The notes under the pieces are model-generated. The model was not told the origin of the DNA. It did not search any database and worked only from the letters and a program-made list of their open reading frames with translations. From Pseudolysobacter sp. (lineage in GTDB: Bacteria; Pseudomonadota; Gammaproteobacteria; Xanthomonadales; Rhodanobacteraceae), in the NCBI GenBank assembly GCA_025351985.1, contig JANXUW010000753.1, forward strand, positions 1 to 11,772: a stretch of DNA of 11,772 nucleotides, read 5' to 3'. Shown piece by piece: positions 6,387 to 11,772 of the stretch. A program made the translations under genes and the position numbers. Position 1 is the first letter of the stretch. The number at the start of each line of letters is the position of its first letter.

Positions 6387-8177
6387 ATGCACGCCTTGCC
6401 GATGAAACCTTTGCTCCTCGCTGTCGCCATTGCATTCGGCATCGGCATTCATGCGCCTGTTCGCGCCGCCGCTGCCGTCGCCGCCGATGTGCCGACGCGT
6501 GTGAAAGCGCTGAACGATCTGCTCGGCGAGCAGTGGCAATACACGCTCAAGGAAGCGCCGGAATTTGCGACCATCCTTGGCGACCTGCGCTACAACGACA
6601 AGTGGAGCGACCAGTCGCTGGCACATGCGCAGCAGCAGAAAAAAGACGCGCAAGCTTTTCTCGCGCGCTTCAAAGCAATCGACACCACCGGCTTTGCCGA
6701 ACAGGATCGGCTCAACCAGCAATTGATGGTGCGCCAGCTGCAAGATGGCATTCGCGGCACCGACTTGAAACTCAATGAAATGCCGCTCGATCAGTTCGGC
6801 GGCGCGCATCTGCAGCTTGCGCAATTCCCCTCGGCGGTGCCGTTCGACAGCACCAAGAACTTCGAGGATTATCTGACGCGTCTGAACCAGGTGCCGCACT
6901 TGTTCGACCAGATGATCGAGGTGCTCAAGCAGGGCGAAAAAGATCACATGATGCCGCCGCGGTATCTGCTCGAAAAAGTCGTGACGCAGTGCCAGTCGAT
7001 TGCGCAGCCGGCGGGCGAAGCGAACGTGTTCGGCCACGCCGTGGCGAAATTTCCCGATGCCGTGCCCGAGGCGGATCGCAAGCGCCTGCACGATGCGATC
7101 ATTGCCGCGGTCGATAACAAGGTGCGCCCGGCATATCGCAAACTCGCCGATTTTGTCGCCAAGGATTACGCGCCGAAAGGCCGCACCGATCCAGGCCTGT
7201 GGTCGTTGCCGAACGGCGATGAACTGTACAAGTTCGCGATCGAGCAGCAGACCACGACGACAAAATCTCCGCAGGAAATCCATGAGCTGGGCCTGAGCGA
7301 AGTCAAGCGCATCGAAGGCGAGCAGCTCAAGATCGCGCAGAAGCAGGGTTACAAGGATCTCAAGAGTTTCCGCGCGGCAATGGCGGCCGATACGAAGACG
7401 CACGCGAGTTCGCGCCAGCAGATCGTGGATCTGTACAAAAAATATATCGCGCAGATGCAGCCGAAGTTGCCCGAGCTGTTCGGCTTGTTGCCGAAGACCC
7501 AGGTTGAAGTCTTGCCGGTGCAGGAATTCCGCGAAAAAGAAGCCAGCGGCGCCGAATATAATCAAGGCACGCCGGATGGCAAACGTCCGGGCCGCGTGTA
7601 CGTGAATACCAGCGATTTCGCCAATCGTACGATTCTCAATATCGAATCTACCGCGTATCACGAAGGTGTGCCGGGCCATCACATGCAGATTTCGATCGCA
7701 CAGAGTTTGCCGGGCTTGCCGCCGTTCCGTCAGCAGGCAGGCTACACCGCGTACATCGAGGGCTGGGCGCTGTATGCCGAACGCCTCGGCGAGGAGGTCG
7801 GCTTTTATCAGGATCCGCTGAGTTTCTACGGTCATCTGTCGGATGAATTGCTGCGCGCGAATCGCCTCGTGCTCGATACCGGCGTGCATTACAAACACTG
7901 GACGCGTCAGCAGATGGTCGACTTTTTCCACGAGCATTCGTCGCAGGACGAACCCGAAGTGCAAGCTGAGACCGATCGCTACATTGTGCTGCCCGGCCAG
8001 GCGCTGGCCTACAAGATCGGCCAGCTCAAGATTCTCGAACTGCGCGAGCGGGCGAAGAAAACGCTCGGTGCAAAATTTGATATTCGCGCCTTCCACGATC
8101 AGATATTGAATGGTGGTGCGTTGCCGCTCGATGTGCTCAGCGCGCGCATCGATAGCTGGATCGCCACGGTGAAATAA
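6387..8177 (+). CDS. Exported DUF885 family protein, putative metal-dependent hydrolase
   Basis: 596 residues, the normal size for DUF885 proteins. The N-terminus is a signal peptide: K7, then the hydrophobic run PLLLAVAIAFGIGI, with cleavage near VRA-AA at about 27. The protein should therefore be periplasmic or secreted. The family hallmarks are present: YHEGVPGHHMQ (H425, E426, H431, H432), then YIEGWALYAERLGEE with E458, and DTGVHYKHWTRQQMVDF in the C-terminal third. The pattern resembles a zinc peptidase site, but the second histidine pair sits 6-7 residues after H425, not 4 as in classic HEXXH. Catalysis and substrate in this family are poorly known, so peptidase activity is inference. 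A good ribosome site sits 7 bases upstream, and a strong terminator starts 39 bases after the stop. Position between ndvA and ndvB hints at an envelope role but proves nothing. Confidence 0.9.
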   Translation: MHALPMKPLLLAVAIAFGIGIHAPVRAAAAVAADVPTRVKALNDLLGEQWQYTLKEAPEFATILGDLRYNDKWSDQSLAHAQQQKKDAQAFLARFKAIDTTGFAEQDRLNQQLMVRQLQDGIRGTDLKLNEMPLDQFGGAHLQLAQFPSAVPFDSTKNFEDYLTRLNQVPHLFDQMIEVLKQGEKDHMMPPRYLLEKVVTQCQSIAQPAGEANVFGHAVAKFPDAVPEADRKRLHDAIIAAVDNKVRPAYRKLADFVAKDYAPKGRTDPGLWSLPNGDELYKFAIEQQTTTTKSPQEIHELGLSEVKRIEGEQLKIAQKQGYKDLKSFRAAMAADTKTHASSRQQIVDLYKKYIAQMQPKLPELFGLLPKTQVEVLPVQEFREKEASGAEYNQGTPDGKRPGRVYVNTSDFANRTILNIESTAYHEGVPGHHMQISIAQSLPGLPPFRQQAGYTAYIEGWALYAERLGEEVGFYQDPLSFYGHLSDELLRANRLVLDTGVHYKHWTRQQMVDFFHEHSSQDEPEVQAETDRYIVLPGQALAYKIGQLKILELRERAKKTLGAKFDIRAFHDQILNGGALPLDVLSARIDSWIATVK

Positions 8178-8215
8178 CCGCTGTCGAGACAGCAACGTTC
8201 CTCGTTGCCGCAAGC

Positions 8216-8249
8216 AAAAAGCCGCGACTTCACTGTCGCGGCTTTTTTT
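8216..8249 (+). terminator. Strong intrinsic terminator after the DUF885 gene
   Basis: GCCGCGAC (8221-8228) and GTCGCGGC (8235-8242) form a perfect 8-bp GC-rich stem around a 6-base loop. It is followed by T7 (8243-8249) and preceded by A5 (8216-8220), so the stem can extend and can also act from the other strand. This should isolate ndvB from upstream transcription. Confidence 0.92.
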
Positions 8250-8486
8250 ATGGGCGAGGCGTGGCGCGTTCGTTGCAATCGACATACGGCAAGTAAATCG
8301 CATCAGCACGATTTCATTACATGCAATGCGGTAAATATATGGTCAACCCCGCAAATGGCGTGGAACCGCAAATTCCATCCGCGCAATTTGCAATGGCGCA
8401 TTGTGCAAATTGCATGCTGCAACTTCCGCGCATCGCCTAATCGCGCACAACATTTTCATGCCATCCCACTTCGAATCCGGGCGTCA
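8250..8486 (+). promoter_or_regulatory. Likely ndvB control region
   Basis: This 237-base AT-richer spacer follows a strong terminator and precedes ndvB, so an ndvB promoter is expected in it. A weak candidate is TTCATT (8313-8318) and TATATG (8336-8341) with a 17-base spacer (3/6 and 4/6 consensus matches). It overlaps a near-palindrome, CATTACATGCAATG (8315-8328, 12 of 14 symmetric). The heptamer TGCAATG occurs at 8322-8328 and again inside the large dyad at 8383-8413. The frame of ndvB stays open through the spacer, but its translation is not protein-like. Confidence 0.4.
8383..8413. repeat. Perfect 10-bp dyad upstream of ndvB, possible operator
   Basis: GCAATTTGCA (8383-8392) and TGCAAATTGC (8404-8413) are exact inverted copies around an 11-base spacer. 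A second, nested dyad (CAATG GCG CATTG, 8391-8403) shares the centre. GCAAAT also recurs at 8351 and 8369. Centre-to-centre arm spacing is 21 bases, two helical turns, which suits a dimeric regulator. It could instead form an RNA hairpin in a long leader. It is 74 bases before the proposed ndvB start. Confidence 0.65.
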
Positions 8487-11400
8487 GTGAATCCAAAAAA
8501 AAATCTCGATCCGATCGCCATACTGCGCAGAACATTTCGTTATTTGCGTGCACGATGGCACCACACAACGGCAAAAAAGAAAGCGCCGAATGCGCCGCCG
8601 CTGCGCGCCGAATTATTCAGCATGGCGCAAATGGAAGCGCATGGGCGCAAACTCGCGCAGAGCCATCGCGTGCGTTTCGGCAAGGCGCCGGATCAATTGC
8701 TCGCGCGCCTCACATCCAACGAACGCGCTTTGCTCGAAGCATGCGAACTGTTGTCCCGCGCGGTGGCGTCCGGTCGCCAGATCACGCCGGCGGGCGAGTG
8801 GATGCTCGATAATTTTTACCTGATCGAGGAACAGATCAATACCGCGCGGCGCCATCTGCCGAAAGGCTACAGCTGGGAATTGCCGCAGCTCGGCGAAGGT
8901 GCGTCGCGTGGCCTGCCGCGCGTGTATGACATCGCGCTAGAAACGATTGCGCACAGCGATGCGCGTGTCGATGGCGAAAGCATTCGTCGTGTGGTCGCCG
9001 CGTACCAGAAAATCAGCCCGTTGACGCTGGGTGAACTCTGGGCGATTCCGATCATGTTGCGACTCGCGCTGATCGAGAATTTGCGCCGCGCGGCGGATCG
9101 CACCGCCGCCGGCCGCCGCGAGCGCAACATCGCGATCTCGTGGGCCACGCGCATGATCGATGCGGCCGAGAACGATCCGAAAAACCTCATCCTCATCACC
9201 GCCGACATGGCGCGCTCGAATCCGCCGATCGACAGTCCGTTCGTCTCCGAACTGACGCGACGTTTGCAGGGCCACGGTTCGACGCTCGCCTTGCCGTTGA
9301 CGTGGATGCAACAGCATCTGGCGGAGTCGGGCCTGAGCATCGAGCAACTCGTGCAGTCCGGGCAGCAGGGCCAGGCGGCCGACCAGGTCAGCGTCAGCAA
9401 CAGCATCGGCAGTTTGCGTTTTCTCGGCGTGATGGACTGGCGCGAATTCGTCGATGCGATGAGCCTGGTCGAGCAGACGTTGTGTGAGGATCCGGCCGGC
9501 ATTTATGCGGCAATGGATTTTGCAACGCGCGACAATTACCGGCACAAGATCGAGGCGCTCGCGAATCGCTGCGCCCTCACTCAGGGCGAGATCGCGCGCC
9601 ACGCGATCGATCTCGCCAAAGCCGCACCAGCTGGTGATGAACGTGCGCGCCACGTCGGATTTTACCTGATCGACGATGGCCTGCTGCAGTTGCAACGTGC
9701 GATTTCGGCGCGCATCGGTTTGTTCCGCTGGCTCAAACGCAGCGCCAAGCGAACGCCGGTTTTCGGTTATCTCGGCAGCATCGCGGTGATGACCGCGTTG
9801 TTGAGTTTTGCTGTGTTGCATCCCGCGCTCGATCGCGGTGTCGCGGGCTGGCGATTGCTGCTCGTATGCGTGCTGGTGGTGATCGGTATGAGCGAACTCG
9901 CGATCGCGCTGATCAACTGGCTCGCCACGCGCATGGCCACGCCGCAACCCTTGCCACGCATGGATTACAGCCTGGGCCTGCCGGCCGGCGCGCGTACGCT
10001 GGTAGTGGTGCCGACCATGCTCAGTGATGCCCACGGCGTGCACGAATTGATGCTCGGCCTGGAAGTGCGGTTTCTTGCCAATCGCGATCGCCAGCTGCAT
10101 TTTGCGTTGCTGACGGATTTCACCGATGCCGCGAGCCAGACCACGCCGCAGGACGAGGCATTGCTGCAACTGGCCTCCACACGCATCAACGAGCTCAACG
10201 AGAAATACGGCGACGGCAAGAATGAAACGTTTTTCTTGCTGCATCGGCCGCGATTGTGGAACGAGCGCGAGCGCACGTGGATGGGCGTCGAGCGCAAGCG
10301 CGGCAAACTCGGCGATCTGAATGCGCTGCTGCGCGGACATGGTGGCGAACGTTTTTCATTGATCGTCGGTGACATCACGCCGTTGCTGCAGGTCAAATAC
10401 GTCATCACGCTCGATACCGATACGCAGCTGCCACGTGATACCGCGCGCGAGTTCATCGCCACGCTCATGCATCCGTTGAATCGCGCGGTGCACGATCCGC
10501 GCAGCGGCCGTGTCGTTGCGGGTTACGGCATTCTGCAACCGCGCGTGGCGGTGAGTCTGAGCGGCAGCAATCGCTCGCGTTACGCGCGGTTGCACAGCGG
10601 CGATTCGGGCGTCGATCCGTATACGCGCGCCGTCTCCGACGTCTATCAGGATCTGTTCGACGAAGGCTCCTTCATCGGCAAGGGCATCTACGATGTCGAC
10701 GCGTTCGAGCGTGCACTGAACGGGCGTTTCCCCGACAACCGCATCCTCAGCCACGATTTGCTCGAAGGCAATTACGCGCGTTCGGGATTGCTCAGCGACG
10801 TGCAGTTGTACGAGGATTATCCATCGCGCTACAGCGCCGATGTGAAACGCCGGCATCGCTGGATACGCGGCGACTGGCAGATCATGGCGTGGTTGTTGCC
10901 GTGGGTGCCGACGACCGCAGGCAAGTACGAACGCAATCCGCTGTCGTCGTTGTCGCGCTGGAAAATTCTCGACAACCTGCGCCGCAGCCTCGTGCCGCTG
11001 GCCTTGGTCGGCATGTTCGTGGGCGGCTGGACGTTGCTTTCGTCGGCATGGATTTTAACCGCAGCGGTGCTCGGCATTTTGCTGATTCCGGCGATTTTCA
11101 TCAGCGCGCTGGATCTCGTGCAAAAGCCCGCGGAAACGAAATTGCTGGCGCATTTGCGCAGCGCGGTGAGCGCCGCCGGACTGCATTTTTTCAAGGCGGC
11201 ATTCCTGCTCGCGTGCCTGCCCTACGAGGCGTATTACAACCTCGATGCAATCGTGCGCACGTTGCTGCGGATGTTCGTCACGCGCCGCAACTTGCTCGAG
11301 TGGCAGGCGTCGAACGTGCAGAATTCTGCGTCGCAGGAAGGCATCGCAAGCTCGTTGTGCACGATGTGGATTGCACCGCTGCTGGCCGTGATTCTGGCGG

Positions 11401-11772
11401 TTGTCCTGCAACATCTGCATCCGCACGCGTTGCTCGTGGCCGCGCCGATCCTGCTGCTGTGGTTGCTCGCGCCGCTGTGGTCGTGGTGGCTGTCGCGGCC
11501 GCTGCAACGCGGCGAATCGAAAATCTCGCCGCAACAGGCGCAGTTTCTCGGTGAGCGCGCGCGTCGCACGTGGGGATTTTTCGAGCATTTTGTCAGCGCC
11601 GACGAAAACTGGTTGCCGCCGGACAATTTTCAGGAACAGCCGCTGCGCGTGACCGCGCATCGCACCTCGCCGACCAATATCGGCATGGCCTTGCTGGCCA
11701 ATCTCGCGGCACACGATTTCGGTTACATCACCGCCAGCCAGTTGCTTGTGCGCACGCAGTCGACGTTTGCGA
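8487..11772 (+). CDS. ndvB: Cyclic beta-1,2-glucan synthase, N-terminal ~1095 residues, 3'-truncated by window edge
   Basis: The frame runs open through the right edge; full family members are about 2,800 residues. This inner-membrane enzyme uses UDP-glucose to build, then cyclise, beta-1,2-glucan. GTG 8487 is the chosen start because PLRAELFSMAQMEAHGRKLA, about 40 residues later, matches where the family begins. No good ribosome site is seen and other starts are possible. ISPLTLGELWAIPIMLRLAL (~176-195) is a family signature. Paired membrane segments lie at ~427-482. The GT84 domain follows: DTD (D643, D645) in VITLDTDTQLPRD, then HDLLEG (D757), and RRHRW (788-792), an (R/Q)xxRW motif. The spacing matches the catalytic D/DxD/D/RxxRW set described for Brucella Cgs. 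More membrane segments lie at ~827-876, 895-930 and 953-1002. TSPTNIG, near 1060, opens the glycoamylase-like region. The GH94 domain is beyond the window. An A9 run follows the GTG closely. Confidence 0.93.
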   Translation, partial: MNPKKNLDPIAILRRTFRYLRARWHHTTAKKKAPNAPPLRAELFSMAQMEAHGRKLAQSHRVRFGKAPDQLLARLTSNERALLEACELLSRAVASGRQITPAGEWMLDNFYLIEEQINTARRHLPKGYSWELPQLGEGASRGLPRVYDIALETIAHSDARVDGESIRRVVAAYQKISPLTLGELWAIPIMLRLALIENLRRAADRTAAGRRERNIAISWATRMIDAAENDPKNLILITADMARSNPPIDSPFVSELTRRLQGHGSTLALPLTWMQQHLAESGLSIEQLVQSGQQGQAADQVSVSNSIGSLRFLGVMDWREFVDAMSLVEQTLCEDPAGIYAAMDFATRDNYRHKIEALANRCALTQGEIARHAIDLAKAAPAGDERARHVGFYLIDDGLLQLQRAISARIGLFRWLKRSAKRTPVFGYLGSIAVMTALLSFAVLHPALDRGVAGWRLLLVCVLVVIGMSELAIALINWLATRMATPQPLPRMDYSLGLPAGARTLVVVPTMLSDAHGVHELMLGLEVRFLANRDRQLHFALLTDFTDAASQTTPQDEALLQLASTRINELNEKYGDGKNETFFLLHRPRLWNERERTWMGVERKRGKLGDLNALLRGHGGERFSLIVGDITPLLQVKYVITLDTDTQLPRDTAREFIATLMHPLNRAVHDPRSGRVVAGYGILQPRVAVSLSGSNRSRYARLHSGDSGVDPYTRAVSDVYQDLFDEGSFIGKGIYDVDAFERALNGRFPDNRILSHDLLEGNYARSGLLSDVQLYEDYPSRYSADVKRRHRWIRGDWQIMAWLLPWVPTTAGKYERNPLSSLSRWKILDNLRRSLVPLALVGMFVGGWTLLSSAWILTAAVLGILLIPAIFISALDLVQKPAETKLLAHLRSAVSAAGLHFFKAAFLLACLPYEAYYNLDAIVRTLLRMFVTRRNLLEWQASNVQNSASQEGIASSLCTMWIAPLLAVILAVVLQHLHPHALLVAAPILLLWLLAPLWSWWLSRPLQRGESKISPQQAQFLGERARRTWGFFEHFVSADENWLPPDNFQEQPLRVTAHRTSPTNIGMALLANLAAHDFGYITASQLLVRTQSTFA

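Noticed and set aside
6276..8309. 677-codon open frame on the minus strand
   Set aside because: It lies antisense over the DUF885 gene, which has a signal peptide, family motifs, a ribosome site and a terminator. The antisense peptide is rich in Arg/His/Leu and matches nothing; it is a GC-bias shadow.
8250..8486. Upstream ATG codons (8250, 8355) as the ndvB start
   Set aside because: 8250 lies at the terminator T-run and 8355 would put the 10-bp dyad in coding sequence. The extra peptide is not protein-like and family homology begins after 8600.
8937..10340. 467-codon open frame on the minus strand
   Set aside because: It is antisense to the conserved NdvB frame, which is continuous through the window end. 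Composition is Arg/Gln/His-rich and not protein-like.

Overview
The window looks like chromosomal DNA of a GC-rich gammaproteobacterium, probably in the Lysobacterales/Xanthomonadales and perhaps close to Rhodanobacteraceae. The hints are GC-rich third codon positions, a secreted beta-helix protein whose C-terminus ends in IFANGFE (a tail I associate from memory with secreted proteins of this order), and the gene content. No rRNA, tRNA, CRISPR array, insertion sequence or prophage gene was seen. The taxonomic guess is inference.

Layout. (1) Positions 2-496, plus strand: the 3' part of a 2OG-Fe(II) oxygenase gene cut by the window edge. It converges, across a hairpin at 541-572, on (2) a minus-strand gene (585-2204) for a secreted CSLREA-type right-handed beta-helix protein. 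(3) Minus strand 2347-3438: DNA polymerase IV (dinB). (4) Minus strand 3592-3864: a small unrecognised protein with a CxxC...HxH cluster. (5) About 580 bases (3865-4445) with no convincing gene but several dyads and an 11-bp direct repeat. It separates the minus-strand block from a plus-strand block. (6) 4446-6250: an NdvA/ChvA-type beta-glucan export ABC transporter whose reading frame is broken by one base at a T6 run. (7) 6387-8177: an exported DUF885 protein, closed by a strong intrinsic terminator. (8) 8487 to the right edge: the first ~1095 residues of a giant NdvB/ChvB-type cyclic beta-1,2-glucan synthase. It is open at the window end, so a search for closed reading frames misses it.

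How the genes fit together. ndvB and ndvA homologues are the synthase and the exporter of periplasmic cyclic beta-1,2-glucans in Rhizobiales and Brucella. In NdvB, a GT84 membrane glucosyltransferase elongates and cyclises the chain and a C-terminal GH94 phosphorylase domain (outside this window) sets its length; NdvA then moves the ring across the inner membrane. Here the two genes flank an exported putative hydrolase. Terminator-like hairpins follow ndvA and the DUF885 gene, so the three are probably not one simple operon.

The most interesting point is the ndvA break. It lies exactly on a canonical -1 slippery heptamer (T TTT TTC in the zero frame), and a -1 shift there restores a full-length 601-residue transporter. 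Programmed frameshifting, a recent mutation and an assembly error are all possible. The second point is a perfect 10-bp dyad upstream of ndvB in an AT-richer spacer that may be its control region.
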